From assembly GCA_000155695.1 (NCBI GenBank), contig DS990592.1:310001-374000 (forward strand): DNA of 64,000 bases, written 5' to 3'. Source of the DNA: Verrucomicrobiia bacterium DG1235. Lineage in GTDB: Bacteria; Verrucomicrobiota; Verrucomicrobiia; Opitutales; Opitutaceae. How positions within the stretch are numbered: the stretch's first letter is position 1; the number at the start of each line of letters is the position of its first letter. A model generated the notes under the pieces. That model had not been told where the DNA came from, did no database searches, and saw only the letters and a program-made list of their open reading frames with translations. Of the stretch, positions 28,966 through 38,866 are shown piece after piece. The position numbers and the translations under genes are program-made.

Positions 28966-29997
28966 CTAGTCTTTTGCATTGCTCGTGACGTAGGGAAGCA
29001 GGTCGTTGAGTTCGGCGAGCACGGCGCCGGTGCCGTTTGCAACGGCGGAAAGTGGATCGTCGGCGATGGTGACGGGGAGGCCGGTACGTTCGCAGAGTAG
29101 GCGGTCGATGCCGCGCAGGAGCGCTCCGCCGCCGGCGAGCACGAAGCCGCGATCGACCAAGTCGGCTGAAAGCTCAGGCGGGCAGCGTTCGAGGGCGCTA
29201 CGGACAGCTTCGACGATGGCGCTTACGGTATCCGCCAGCGCTTCGCGAATCTCCTGTGAGGAGATGATGATGGTTTTCGGGAGACCGGCGACGGAGTCGC
29301 GTCCCTTTACCTCTATGGTCATTTCCTCGTCCAGTACGTAGGCCGATCCGAGGCGAAGCTTAATTTCTTCTCCGGTACGCTCTCCGATGAGGAGATTGTA
29401 GGCCCGCTTCATGTAATTGATGATGGCCGCGTCGAGTTCGTCGCCTCCTACGCGAATGCTCTTGGCGTAAACGACGCCGGCGAGGGAGATGATAGCCACC
29501 TCGGTGGTGCCGCCGCCGATGTCCACGATCATATTGGCAGCCGGTTCTTCGACGGGGAGTCCGACGCCGATGGCTGCGGCCATGGGCTCTTCGAGGAGCA
29601 TTACTTCGCGAGCGCCTGCATGGGTGGCTGATTCCTTGACCGCGCGCTTTTCGACTTCCGTGATGCCTGAGGGAATGGCGATGACCACGCGGGGCGGAAT
29701 GATCTTTGCAGTCTGCACTTTCTTGATGAAGTAGCGCAGCATAGCTTCGGTGATATCGAAGTCGGCGATGACGCCATCCTTCATGGGGCGGATCGCGGTG
29801 ATGTTTCCGGGGGTGCGCCCGAGCATCTTCTTTGCTTCGTTACCGACTGCGAGGACGCGTCGAGTGGCGGAGTGGATCGCGACCACGCTCGGCTCTCGGA
29901 GAACGATGCCCTTGTCTTTGGAGTAGACTAGGGTGTTCGCCGTTCCTAAGTCGATGCCGATGTCGTTGGAGAAGAGACCGAGAAGATTACGCCACAT
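28966..29997 (-). CDS. mreB: Rod shape-determining protein MreB (actin-like)
   Basis: Actin-like filament protein that organises lateral wall synthesis. Nucleotide-binding signatures are present: [60 protein letters not shown] and [14 protein letters not shown]. The 343-residue length is typical. It is the first gene of the mreBCD-mrdA operon, which implies a rod-like or elongating cell. Confidence 0.97.
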   Translation of the reverse strand: MWRNLLGLFSNDIGIDLGTANTLVYSKDKGIVLREPSVVAIHSATRRVLAVGNEAKKMLGRTPGNITAIRPMKDGVIADFDITEAMLRYFIKKVQTAKIIPPRVVIAIPSGITEVEKRAVKESATHAGAREVMLLEEPMAAAIGVGLPVEEPAANMIVDIGGGTTEVAIISLAGVVYAKSIRVGGDELDAAIINYMKRAYNLLIGERTGEEIKLRLGSAYVLDEEMTIEVKGRDSVAGLPKTIIISSQEIREALADTVSAIVEAVRSALERCPPELSADLVDRGFVLAGGGALLRGIDRLLCERTGLPVTIADDPLSAVANGTGAVLAELNDLLPYVTSNAKD

Positions 29998-30167
29998 GGA
30001 TAGCTAAGATGCTCAATAAAAGGACCTTTCGAAGCAAGCGTTTAAACGGTCGCCTAGGCAAATGCAAATTTAAGGCGAGGCTCTGTTTTATTGGGCATTT
30101 CGGCTATTTGTGATGGGTGGCTTATGGATTGGATACAAAATTCTCTGATCGCGCGATTTAGCGCCGT

Positions 30168-30204
30168 GAAAAAGCCGGTGCTTCGCATTTGGAAACACCG
30201 GCTT
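30168..30204 (-). terminator. Rho-independent terminator downstream of tatA
   Basis: A nine-base stem (30172-30180 with 30196-30204) and a 15-base loop, followed on the minus strand by a short T run. It lies 31 bases past the tatA stop and would end the dnaG-rpoD-tatA direction of transcription. Confidence 0.7.
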
Positions 30205-30234
30205 GAAATTCTGTAATTGGGATTCGGAGACAGC

Positions 30235-30495
30235 TTACTTCTCAGCAGGCGTTTTCTCTTTGGCCACTTCTGGCTTGGGTGCGCTCGGCTTTTGAGGTTC
30301 TTCCTCGATGGCGCTGCGTACCTCGTCCTCGATGTTGCTTGTCGCCTTTTTGAATTCCTTGATCGACTTGCCAACGCCGCGAGCGAGCTCGGGGAGCTTT
30401 TTCGCGCCGAATAGGAGGATGAAGATCACAACTACGATTGTGATTTCCGGCCAACCCATGTTCATGAATCCGAGAACTGCGTTACTTGCTTGCAT
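30235..30495 (-). CDS. tatA: Twin-arginine translocase subunit TatA/TatE
   Basis: Pore-forming component for export of folded proteins. It has a short N-terminal membrane helix (PEITIVVVIFILLFGAKKLP), the hinge FGAKKLPEL, an amphipathic helix LARGVGKSIKEFKKATS and an acidic/Lys-Pro tail. I took the ATG at 30495 (86 residues). The upstream 14 codons are open but not family-like, and MNMGWPEI at 30465 is another possible start. No tatC is in the window. Confidence 0.9.
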   Translation of the reverse strand: MQASNAVLGFMNMGWPEITIVVVIFILLFGAKKLPELARGVGKSIKEFKKATSNIEDEVRSAIEEEPQKPSAPKPEVAKEKTPAEK

Positions 30496-30566
30496 CTGAT
30501 GTGTTTGAATCGTTTTGGCTGATCCGTGTAAAGCCAATTAGCTTGGCTGCCACGGTAGGGTGGAGC

Positions 30567-32297
30567 CTAGGCTTTCTCGTCCTTGCCCCCTTCTTCGGCT
30601 CCGGATAGGAAGGTGTTTGGACCGTCGAACTGCTCGTTTTCGAAGAAGCCGTGCAGCTGGCGGATACGGGTCGGGTGGCGCATCTTGCGCAGGGCTTTTG
30701 CCTCGATTTGGCGGATGCGTTCGCGGGTCACCTTAAACTGCTTGCCGACTTCCTCGAGGGTGCGGCTGTAGCCGTCAACAAGGCCGAAACGCAGGGAAAG
30801 AACGCGGCGTTCGCGTTCGGTGAGCGAGTCGAGTACGTCGATGATTTTCTCGCGGAGGAGGCTGAAGGCCGTCTGGTCGTAAGGGTTTTCGGCGGACTTG
30901 TCCTCGATGAAATCTCCGAAGTTCGTGTCGTCGCCGTCGCCGACTGGGCTTTGCAGGCTGATCGGTTGCTGGGCCATCTTCATGATGGTCTGGACGCGCT
31001 CGACTGGAAGAGCCATTTCTTCGGCTACTTCTTCCGGAGTTGGCTCGTGGCCGTACTCTTGGAGAAGCTGCTTTTGCACCTGCATGACCTTGTTGAGGGT
31101 CTCGATCATGTGGACCGGGATGCGGATGGTGCGGGCCTGGTCAGCGATGGAGCGAGTGATGGCCTGGCGAATCCACCAAGTGGCGTAGGTGGAGAACTTA
31201 TAGCCGCGGCGATACTCGAATTTTTCGACCGCCTTCATGAGGCCCATGTTGCCTTCCTGAATGAGGTCGAGGAAGGAGAGGCCGCGGTTGGTGTACTTCT
31301 TGGCGATGGATATGACGAGACGAAGGTTGGCCTCGACCATTTCCGTCTTTGCCTTGTGGGCAGCCTTGAGGTGCCTGCGAACTTCGGCGATGAGCGAAAG
31401 CAGTTTTTCCGGCTCGAGGCGGTAGGTGTTGTGCATGATTTCGAGCTCTTCGCGGAGAGGCTCGACTTTGATATGCGTGTCGGCTGCGGTCTTGGGTCTC
31501 TTGGCGCGATCGAGCTTGCGGTAGATCGCGTTGATGCGAGTGAGATCCTTGCTCAGGGTCTCGTCCATGTACTCTTCGAAAACCTTCAGTTTGAAGAAGA
31601 ATTTCGGGAAATAGGCGCGAAGAGTATTCTCCTGCTTGCGGAAGCGGGAGCGGATTTTCTTCTTCTTTTCCGGGTCGGACTCCTCTTGGAGTTCTTCCCA
31701 AGAGTTCATCATGCGAGCGTAAGTTTTTTGGCTCTTTTCGACGTAGACGGGGAGTTCTTGGAAGAAGGTTTCACGGTTTTCGATTTTCTTGTCGATGACG
31801 ATCCGGTCGAAGCGTTCTTCGCGGTTGAGCAGCTTTTCGGCGAGATCGATGGTGAATTCCGCCATGATGCCGACGGAGAAGAGCTCCTCTTGAGCTTTTT
31901 GCTCGGCGTTTTCGATTCGCTTGGAGATCTCGACTTCCTGTTCGCGGGTCAGCAAGGGGACTTGTCCCATTTGCTTAAGGTACATGCGAACGGGATCGTC
32001 CAGAATGTCGTGCTGGTTTGCCTTGGTCTGTTCTTCCTCGGCTTCTTCCTGCTTCGCCTTGAAATTGTCGACTTCCTCTGGGTCGAGAATGTCGATCTCG
32101 AGGTTTTGCAGTATAGAAATTACATTATCGATATCGTCCTGACTATCGATTCCCTCCGGCAGGGCTTCATTGATGTCGCCGTGCGTGAGGTAGCCTTGTT
32201 CCTTTGATTGGCGGATCAGGTAGCGGATTCGCTCGTTAACCTGATGCTTGCTAAGGCTAGGCTTTTTCTCTTCTTCGCTTTTCTTCTTGCGTGGCAT
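30567..32297 (-). CDS. rpoD: RNA polymerase primary sigma factor
   Basis: Housekeeping sigma-70, 576 residues. Region 1.1-like N-terminus ([24 protein letters not shown] split over regions 1.1/1.2), region 1.2 [20 protein letters not shown], a charged non-conserved insert at about 140-290, region 2 [19 protein letters not shown] with RTIRIPVHM, region 3, and region 4.2 [20 protein letters not shown] are all in order. It follows dnaG by 21 bases, the macromolecular-synthesis operon order without rpsU. Confidence 0.97.
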   Translation of the reverse strand: MPRKKKSEEEKKPSLSKHQVNERIRYLIRQSKEQGYLTHGDINEALPEGIDSQDDIDNVISILQNLEIDILDPEEVDNFKAKQEEAEEEQTKANQHDILDDPVRMYLKQMGQVPLLTREQEVEISKRIENAEQKAQEELFSVGIMAEFTIDLAEKLLNREERFDRIVIDKKIENRETFFQELPVYVEKSQKTYARMMNSWEELQEESDPEKKKKIRSRFRKQENTLRAYFPKFFFKLKVFEEYMDETLSKDLTRINAIYRKLDRAKRPKTAADTHIKVEPLREELEIMHNTYRLEPEKLLSLIAEVRRHLKAAHKAKTEMVEANLRLVISIAKKYTNRGLSFLDLIQEGNMGLMKAVEKFEYRRGYKFSTYATWWIRQAITRSIADQARTIRIPVHMIETLNKVMQVQKQLLQEYGHEPTPEEVAEEMALPVERVQTIMKMAQQPISLQSPVGDGDDTNFGDFIEDKSAENPYDQTAFSLLREKIIDVLDSLTERERRVLSLRFGLVDGYSRTLEEVGKQFKVTRERIRQIEAKALRKMRHPTRIRQLHGFFENEQFDGPNTFLSGAEEGGKDEKA

Positions 32298-32318
32298 ATT
32301 GCTGAGTCTGGTGCTGTC

Positions 32319-34214
32319 TTATGAAAATAAAGAACCAACCTGAGGCGGTTTGTGCTTCAGTTGGCTTAGCGCTGATAGTTCTCCGAGGAGGGAAAGGGCG
32401 TCAGCGTCATTGGTTGCCTGTTTTCTTCCGATTTCAAGTTTTAATTCTTTGGTCTTTCGTTCTACGAATTTGGCGAGCAATCGCTTGAGCGCTTCATTGC
32501 AGAGTCTTTCCGGGTTTTCCGGTTCTTTCGCGTCGAAATAGATGTCTGAGGCGAGTGTTCTTAATTCGGCGCTTTCGAGGTGTTCGTTTAGGGATTCGGG
32601 GCCATTCCACATGTCGTGGAGGAATTCATTCAACACGAAGTTGAGCAGTTCTCCTTCCGGTAGAGTGGTGTCAATCCACTCGTGATCCACGATTTGAGCC
32701 ACTTGGTTCCCTAAATCCCCATCGAGCATGCATAGCGCTAGCAAGTCACGCTCGACCGAGTAGACAGCCCTTCTAGGGCTTGGTTCGCCGGAGTTGGCAT
32801 TTTGCGTTTTTTGCGAGGGGGAAGGCGCGGGCGTTTGCTGGGATTGAGAGGGGGAAGGGCCAGCGGAGTAGTTTGATTGTCCGCCGGCGAATCTACGAAA
32901 ATCCGAAAGAGTCGCCTGCTCGTCGAGCTCGAGCGCTGCGGCAGCTTGTCGCACGAATTCGACTTTGGCGGCTTCCGAGTCAGATTTTTGGATGATGGCG
33001 AATACTTCGCGGGCTGCCTTGGCTTTTCCTTGCGGAGTAAGCCGCTCGCCTTTTGGGGCGATGGAGCGACAGGCGAAGGGAATTGGCTGGAGCTTGCGTT
33101 CGAGTAGTTGCTCGAGGGCTTCACCGCCGCCTTCGCGGAAAATGTCGTCGGGATCCTCTTTGTCGGTGAGAGGAATGAACACGGACTCGACGCCTTGGGC
33201 GAGGGTGAGTGGGAGCATTCGGAGGGCCGCTTTTTGTCCGGCGGAGTCGCCGTCGAGCAGGACGATGAGCTGCGGCTCGTAACGCTTGAGCAGGCGAAGC
33301 TGAGCTTCGGTGATGCCGGTTCCTTGAGGAGCGACTGCGGTGGTGAGTCCTACGCTCCAGCAGCGGATGGCGTCGAGCTGGCCTTCGACCATGACGAAGG
33401 GTTTGTCCGGCTTGGCTTCGAGGCGGGCTCGGTCGAGATTGAAAAGCAGGTTTCCTTTGTGAAAAATCGGCGTTTCCGGGGAATTGATATATTTCGCCTC
33501 GTGACTGGGATCGTCCTTCGGGGTGACTTCCAACTGGCGAGCGGTGAAGGCGGTGACGCGGCCTTGGTGATCGCGAATTGGAATCATGAGGCGTCCTCGG
33601 AAGCGGTAGCCCATGCGGTGCGGGTCGATGCCCCGCTTGGCGTAGAAGAGTCCGCTGGCTTCGATGGCTTCCTTTGAAAAGCCGCGCTTTACGACAATTT
33701 CGCCCAAAGCGACGCTATTTATAGGAGCGAAGCCGATTTTGAACTCGCTGGCGATATCGAGGGAGAATTTTCGTCCTTCGAGCCAATAGTTGCGGATCCA
33801 GTCGCCCGCTTTGTTGGTAGCGAGAAACTGCTCGTGGTAGAAGTCGGTGGCGATTTCGTGAAGATCGAAAAGCTCCTGGCGGAGGCTGCGTTCTTCGCGC
33901 GCGTGGCTGCTGCCCTGTTCGTACTCGAGCTCGAAGTTGAATCGTTTGGCGAGTGTTTCGACCGCTTCAACAAAGGTGAGGCGCTCGGTTTCCATGACGA
34001 AGGAGATGGCGTCGCCTGCATTTCCGGAGCTAAAGCATTTGTAGAATCCCTTGTCCGGCGAGACGTAGAAGGAGGGGGTCTTCTCGTTGTTGAAGGGACT
34101 GAGGCCTTTGTAGTCCGACCCCGCTTTTTTCAGCGCGACTTCGCGTGATACGACGTCGTATATATTGATGCGGTCTTTTAGGTCGCGAATGCTACTAGGT
34201 TTGATTGCTGGCAT
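32319..34214 (-). CDS. dnaG: DNA primase with degenerate zinc-binding domain
   Basis: Makes RNA primers at the replication fork. The 631-residue protein has an N-terminal CHC2-type domain, a catalytic TOPRIM core (MVEGQLDAIRCW; LLDGDSAGQKAALR) and a Ser/Pro/Gln-rich linker before the C-terminal helicase-interaction region. The CHC2 ligands are mostly replaced: the usual C-P-F-H is Ser39-Pro-Phe-Asn42 and the usual C-F-G-C is Cys60-Phe-Ser-Ser63, read directly from the bases. The rest of the domain (EKTPSFYVSPDKGFYKCF) is well kept. It is the only primase visible here and lies directly upstream of rpoD. Confidence 0.95.
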   Translation of the reverse strand: MPAIKPSSIRDLKDRINIYDVVSREVALKKAGSDYKGLSPFNNEKTPSFYVSPDKGFYKCFSSGNAGDAISFVMETERLTFVEAVETLAKRFNFELEYEQGSSHAREERSLRQELFDLHEIATDFYHEQFLATNKAGDWIRNYWLEGRKFSLDIASEFKIGFAPINSVALGEIVVKRGFSKEAIEASGLFYAKRGIDPHRMGYRFRGRLMIPIRDHQGRVTAFTARQLEVTPKDDPSHEAKYINSPETPIFHKGNLLFNLDRARLEAKPDKPFVMVEGQLDAIRCWSVGLTTAVAPQGTGITEAQLRLLKRYEPQLIVLLDGDSAGQKAALRMLPLTLAQGVESVFIPLTDKEDPDDIFREGGGEALEQLLERKLQPIPFACRSIAPKGERLTPQGKAKAAREVFAIIQKSDSEAAKVEFVRQAAAALELDEQATLSDFRRFAGGQSNYSAGPSPSQSQQTPAPSPSQKTQNANSGEPSPRRAVYSVERDLLALCMLDGDLGNQVAQIVDHEWIDTTLPEGELLNFVLNEFLHDMWNGPESLNEHLESAELRTLASDIYFDAKEPENPERLCNEALKRLLAKFVERKTKELKLEIGRKQATNDADALSLLGELSALSQLKHKPPQVGSLFS

Positions 34215-34247
34215 GAATCGCCTGAGAAGGCTGGGGGAGGATCGAGA

Positions 34248-35768
34248 TCAATTGCCGTTTTGCAAGTACTGAATCGCCTCGTCGTAGCCGGGGGCTCCGC
34301 GTTGTGACAGGGAAATGAAATCACGATAGGCCGCCGTCACGATGGAGCGAGGGGCGTTGGCGTTGCGTAGCGTTTGGGCGAGTGTGAGGGCGATGGCTGG
34401 GCTGCGTGGGAAAAGGAGGCGGAGCGCCTTGATCTCCTCAAGTACGCTGGTGATGTTCTGCGTATTGCGAATGGTGAGCAGATATTGGTGGGCGATGACT
34501 TCGGAGCGGGGAGCGCGCCGCTTTGCCTCGAGGATGGTGGATTCCGCGTCGTACCAGTTGTTCTGCATGTAATAGGCTTGAGAGAGGCGGAACCAGGCCT
34601 GTGCGTCGTTGGAGTTTTCGCCGAGGAGTTCCCAGAAGAGGGGTATCGCTTCGTCGTAGTTGCCGGCTTCATACGCGGCGACTGCGGAATCGTAGAGTGA
34701 GAGTTCCAGCTCGTCGCCAGTTGTCTCGGCGGTAGTGGAGCTATCGGCTGCGGAAGTTGTTTCTTCGTCGTCGAAGAGCGCGAGCGGCGCTTTTTCGCCT
34801 GAAGGGTCGGGGGCTTCTTCGCTTTGGTCGGAGGGGTCACCTTCGACGGTGGCGGGTTCCTGAGCAGCGAGGGATTCGGCGAGTTCGGCGGCTTGTCTCT
34901 CGGCTTCGGCGCGTTCGTCGGCGAGGCGTTTGGCTTCGAGCTCGTTTCGCTCTCTTTCGAGGGCTGCTGCGGCTTCGACTATTTCGCGGCGGGCTCGCTC
35001 CCAATTGTCGAGTACCGTCTTTGATTCCTGAATACGAGGATCGCGCAGTTCGTTTGGGTAACGCTGGGTGTATTGGTTCATCCAGATCGTTGCCTGCTGG
35101 AATTGCTTGAGGCTGGTTTCCAGTTTGATGAGTTCGGCGAGGGCGTCTTTGGCTGCAAAATTGTCGGCGTAGGCAGCCGCCTGGCTGAACCATGAGCGGG
35201 CTTGGGGGATGTTTCGGCTGGCGAGGTAGAGCTCGCCGAGCTTAAGGGCTGGCTGGGAGGAGGGGGTGATTTCGTTCCATTTGGACGCGGCCTTGATCGC
35301 GTCGGTCAACTTGCCGAGTTTTTCGTTTTCTTGAGCGACTGCTTTCCAGGCCAGAAAGTCGCCTCCATGGTTTTTGAGAAAGGACTCGAACGCGCGGATG
35401 GCGGCTTCGCTTTGGCCGAGGCTGGCTCTGAGTTCTCCGACCTTCACCCAGAGTTGATCTGCGTCTGGATCCTGTTCGATGGCTTGTTCTAGGAGAGAGG
35501 CGGCCTCTTCCAGTTCACCCGTGTTTTGCACCGCGCGGCTGAGGGCGACGCGCAGCTCGTTCGAGTCTGGGTACTTCGCCAAGCCTTCGCGAAGGGCGTC
35601 GATGGCTGTCGCGGTATCGTTGACGAAAAGGGCGGCGTTCGCTTCGGCTTGCACTTCTTTGATGCGTTCCTCGCGGCTGGCGCAGCCGCTTATGTACGCG
35701 GCGAATAGGGCGATCGCGAGAAGTGTGGAAGCTCTTTTAAGCGACGAAAGGGCGGATGACATTAGCAA
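34248..35768 (-). CDS. TPR-repeat lipoprotein
   Basis: The signal sequence ends in a lipobox (YISGC-AS, cysteine at about 29). Residues about 40-250 form TPR-like helical repeats (SNELRVALSRAVQNTGELEEAASLLEQAI and similar). A coiled-coil Glu/Ala/Arg-rich segment (about 255-300) and an acidic low-complexity linker follow. A second TPR block begins near 350 (AVAAYEAGNYDEAIPLFWELL). It precedes dnaG by 33 bases on the same strand. Probably an envelope scaffold; specific role unknown. Confidence 0.8.
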   Translation of the reverse strand: MLMSSALSSLKRASTLLAIALFAAYISGCASREERIKEVQAEANAALFVNDTATAIDALREGLAKYPDSNELRVALSRAVQNTGELEEAASLLEQAIEQDPDADQLWVKVGELRASLGQSEAAIRAFESFLKNHGGDFLAWKAVAQENEKLGKLTDAIKAASKWNEITPSSQPALKLGELYLASRNIPQARSWFSQAAAYADNFAAKDALAELIKLETSLKQFQQATIWMNQYTQRYPNELRDPRIQESKTVLDNWERARREIVEAAAALERERNELEAKRLADERAEAERQAAELAESLAAQEPATVEGDPSDQSEEAPDPSGEKAPLALFDDEETTSAADSSTTAETTGDELELSLYDSAVAAYEAGNYDEAIPLFWELLGENSNDAQAWFRLSQAYYMQNNWYDAESTILEAKRRAPRSEVIAHQYLLTIRNTQNITSVLEEIKALRLLFPRSPAIALTLAQTLRNANAPRSIVTAAYRDFISLSQRGAPGYDEAIQYLQNGN

Positions 35769-35984
35769 GGATGACAGTCTGGGAAGCGGACGCGGGTAGG
35801 CGTAGTTTACGGTTGCCGGAGGTTGTAACGACCGAGGGTGATTTTTGACAACTTTTATTTGTTCCTGATGTCATCGGATCGTGTCTTAGATTAGAGCGGC
35901 TTTCGAATTCGCTTTCGCGAGGCTTGATCCTAAGAGGAATCAATAGCACTCTCCCTTCGTTTGACTAAATAAGCTCAAGTATTC

Positions 35985-37088
35985 GTGTCACACCCCTTTA
36001 CATTACCAATTTCCCTAAAGCTAAATCGCTACTTTCGTAAGGAGTGCCTGTTTGGCCTGATGATCCTCGCGGTCGCGTCTCTGGGCTCGTTGAGAGCCCA
36101 GGAGCAACTGGACATGTTCTCGAATCAGCCAGCGCCGCCATCGAATCGAGTTTTCGAGTATCGGGTAGGCGGGTTTGAGGTTCAGCATTACGCCGACGCG
36201 GTCGAGGACATGATTCTGCTTTTTGAGCAAGCGAATCGGAAGGAGGTGCGCAAGGGGGAGCGTGGACGTGTCGGGTTGAAGGTGTACAGCGATTCCGGTC
36301 CGGGATTGAGCACTCCGGAGGCATTGGTCGAGGCGGTGGTGCGGGCCTTGGAGAAGCGGGGCTACGCGCGCAACGAGGTTTTTATTATGGGGATGAGCGC
36401 GAACAGCCTGCGCGATTCCGGTTTTCTTCCGCCACTTAGCAAGCGAGCCTACGACTTTCACCAAGTATTCGTGCGCTCGCTCGACTCCGGTAGCTATTAT
36501 CACGAAAAGTGGTTTTACGATAGTCCGCTGCCGGCGAAGTCGGCTAAGTACTGGATCAATGTAGCGGAGGAAAATCCGTTTCCGGCGAAAAACGAGGAGG
36601 AGCTCGCTCGCAAGAGCTATTTGCCGGTGCCGTTGCTACACGAGGTAGATTTCTGGATAAACCTGCCCTGCTACTCCGATCATCCGGTTCTGGGGGTGAA
36701 CGGGGCCTTGATGAACGCAACCCTTTGGAATGCCAGCAATACGACTCGTTTTCTCAATAGTCCGGCTACGGCTCCGGTCGCTGTGGCGGAGATGGGAGCG
36801 ATTCCCGAGCTGCGAGAGACGTGGACGCTGAACATCGTGAGTCTTGAGCGCTACCAGTATGTTGGCGGTCCGATTTTCAATTCTCTTTATACTGTATCCG
36901 AACCTTATGTGCTGCTGAGCGACAATCCTGTGATGCTTGATTCGCTGATGACAGAGCGTATTAACGAGCACCGCGCGAAAAATGGGTTTGCTCCTTTGCC
37001 GCAACAGATGAAGATTCTCGAGTTTTCCGAACAGCTCGGATTGGGCGATAGAGACATAGCGTTGATGGACCTGATTCGGGCTAACTAG
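35985..37088 (+). CDS. Secreted DUF362-like protein
   Basis: The 367-residue protein has an N-terminal signal sequence (CLFGLMILAVASLGSLRA-QE). The body matches the DUF362 pattern: GLKVYSDSGPGLSTPEALVEAVVRAL, a GYARNEVFIMG strand, LLHEVDFWINLPCYSDHPVLG and a conserved Asn/Gly region, without ferredoxin cysteines. The start is a GTG; an internal ATG at residue 26 would cut into the signal peptide. Divergent from the TPR lipoprotein and just ahead of aroB. DUF362 has no firm biochemical function. Confidence 0.65.
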   Translation: MSHPFTLPISLKLNRYFRKECLFGLMILAVASLGSLRAQEQLDMFSNQPAPPSNRVFEYRVGGFEVQHYADAVEDMILLFEQANRKEVRKGERGRVGLKVYSDSGPGLSTPEALVEAVVRALEKRGYARNEVFIMGMSANSLRDSGFLPPLSKRAYDFHQVFVRSLDSGSYYHEKWFYDSPLPAKSAKYWINVAEENPFPAKNEEELARKSYLPVPLLHEVDFWINLPCYSDHPVLGVNGALMNATLWNASNTTRFLNSPATAPVAVAEMGAIPELRETWTLNIVSLERYQYVGGPIFNSLYTVSEPYVLLSDNPVMLDSLMTERINEHRAKNGFAPLPQQMKILEFSEQLGLGDRDIALMDLIRAN

Positions 37089-37103
37089 CCTCTTATCAGA
37101 TTT

Positions 37104-38210
37104 TTGAATACACGCGTGTCCTCCTCGAAACAAGTATTAGTAGAAACGTCTCGATCCACTTATCCGATACATGTCGGACGCAGCCTTGGCGGTCAGCTTG
37201 CGGAAACGCTCAAGGGGCTTTTGGAAAAGGGCTCTCGGATAGCGGCAATTACCGATAGCAATGTCCGGGCGGCCCAGTCGGCTTGGTTTGACGAGCTAGA
37301 TGAAAACGTGGCGGTGCTCACTGTGCCGGCGGGCGAGACCAGCAAAAACTTGTCTTGCTTGGGCGAGGTTCTCGATTTTCTTGCGGCCAACAAACTTGAT
37401 CGTGGCGGGGTAGTGCTGGCAATTGGCGGTGGAGTCGTGGGGGACCTTGCGGGATTCGCGGCTGCCTCCTATCTGCGCGGGGTGCGTTTTATCCAGATTC
37501 CCACTACGCTTCTGGCGATGGTTGACAGCTCGGTTGGCGGGAAGACGGGAATCAATATTTCTGCGGGGAAGAACTTGGTAGGGGCGTTTCATCAGCCGAT
37601 CGCTGTGTTTTCGGATATAGAGATGTTGAAGACGATGCCGCCGCGCGAGTTTGCGTCGGGGATGGCGGAGATCATCAAGCACGGGATGCTGCAGGACGCG
37701 GCTCTTTTTGATTTGCTCGAAGCGAATTCGATTCTCGGACCGGAAGATTCGCGGCTCGAGGAGGTGGTCGAGAGAAACTGTGATATCAAGGCCGGCGTAG
37801 TAAACGCGGACGAGAAGGAGACAGCTGCCACCGGAGGTCGAGCTTTGCTCAATCTGGGCCATACCTTTGGCCATGCGGTAGAGAATGTGGCCGGCTATGG
37901 CGAATACTTGCATGGGGAGGCAATTGGAATTGGCCTGGTAGCGGCGGCAATCTTGAGTGAGCGGCTTGGCTTTATTTCGGTTGGTGATGTCGAGCGTATC
38001 CGTAAAGTGGTGTCGGCTCATCGTTTGCCGACCCGCCTGAACGAGCCCTTGTCTGTCGAGGCCCTGCTGAAGGCGATGAGTTTGGACAAGAAGGTTAAGG
38101 CAGGCGTTATTCGCTTTGTGATTATGAAGCGTATTGGGCGGGCTGAGACAATCGAGTCCGCGGATATGGATTTGATTCGTGAGATCTGGCGAGAATGCGG
38201 CGCGAGTTGA
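37104..38210 (+). CDS. aroB: 3-dehydroquinate synthase
   Basis: Second step of the shikimate pathway, NAD- and metal-dependent. NAD-binding GGGVVGDLAGFAAASYLRG and IPTTLLAMVDSSVGGKTGIN are present, and the metal ligands are in LNLGHTFGHAVE and LHGEAIGIGL; 368 residues. The start is uncertain: TTG at 37104 or GTG at 37116, neither with a Shine-Dalgarno. It begins 15 bases after the DUF362-like gene, so the two may share a transcript. Confidence 0.96.
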   Translation: MNTRVSSSKQVLVETSRSTYPIHVGRSLGGQLAETLKGLLEKGSRIAAITDSNVRAAQSAWFDELDENVAVLTVPAGETSKNLSCLGEVLDFLAANKLDRGGVVLAIGGGVVGDLAGFAAASYLRGVRFIQIPTTLLAMVDSSVGGKTGINISAGKNLVGAFHQPIAVFSDIEMLKTMPPREFASGMAEIIKHGMLQDAALFDLLEANSILGPEDSRLEEVVERNCDIKAGVVNADEKETAATGGRALLNLGHTFGHAVENVAGYGEYLHGEAIGIGLVAAAILSERLGFISVGDVERIRKVVSAHRLPTRLNEPLSVEALLKAMSLDKKVKAGVIRFVIMKRIGRAETIESADMDLIREIWRECGAS

Positions 38211-38257
38211 GCGAGTTTTGTTGAGTGTTTGCCTAAAACAAAATTGATATAAGAGCC

Positions 38258-38860
38258 ATGCAGCGCGTCGAAGAAGTCATAGTCCGGGAGTACCTCGAGC
38301 AGAATGGTTTTTTGGTTCGTCCGCTGCGCAAAGCCCGCCCGCAGGCGAAAAAGACTTTGGATGAAGGGCTGGACCTTTACGTTCGCAATATGGTGTTTCG
38401 TGAAGGGAGCCGCGATCCGAATTTTTTGTTGTTCTCAAGCGAGCTCCGTTATCTCGAGAGCGGGCTCATCTGCGCGCGCGGCTGGTATGGCGATAAGGCC
38501 TTTTTGGCGAGTATGACGGGCGGAGCTGAGATACTGAAGTTTCTGGAGGCGAATGTATTCAAAAAAGTCCAGAAATGGTTTGAGGTGGATGCAGACGTGA
38601 CTTTTGGAACGAAGGTTCCGCCGAAGAAAATCCTCGTCGCCCCTGTCTTTCCGACTCAGGAGCCGTATCGCTCCCAGTGTGTTGATTTGCTCAAGGAAAA
38701 GGGGGTTGACGGGATTCTTTCTTTCAAGTCGATGGCGCTAGACCTGATCGATCGTGTGGATACGAAACAAGTTTACGAGAAGTCCGACTTGCTGCAGTTG
38801 TTGCGCGTGTTGAAGACCTTCGATCTGGTGAAGGATTCTCAGATGAATCTTTTAGGTTAG
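38258..38860 (+). CDS. Conserved-looking protein of unknown function
   Basis: I do not recognise a family. The 200-residue soluble protein has no signal or membrane segment. It opens with an amphipathic helix (MQRVEEVIVREYLEQNGFLV) and a basic stretch (RPLRKARPQAKKT), has a mixed alpha/beta middle (FLLFSSELRYLESGLICARGW) and a strand KKILVAPVFPTQEPYR before a helical end. It follows aroB by 47 bases on the same strand, with good coding character. The N-terminus loosely recalls nuclease-fold proteins, but no catalytic motif can be pointed to. Confidence 0.7.
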   Translation: MQRVEEVIVREYLEQNGFLVRPLRKARPQAKKTLDEGLDLYVRNMVFREGSRDPNFLLFSSELRYLESGLICARGWYGDKAFLASMTGGAEILKFLEANVFKKVQKWFEVDADVTFGTKVPPKKILVAPVFPTQEPYRSQCVDLLKEKGVDGILSFKSMALDLIDRVDTKQVYEKSDLLQLLRVLKTFDLVKDSQMNLLG

Positions 38861-38866
38861 GCTCAC

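Noticed and set aside
30651-32207. Long open frame of 518 codons antisense to rpoD
   Set aside because: It is the mirror of a highly biased coding sequence; it has no start signal, no family resemblance and lies wholly inside a certain gene. The same holds for long antisense frames in mutB, eno and elsewhere.
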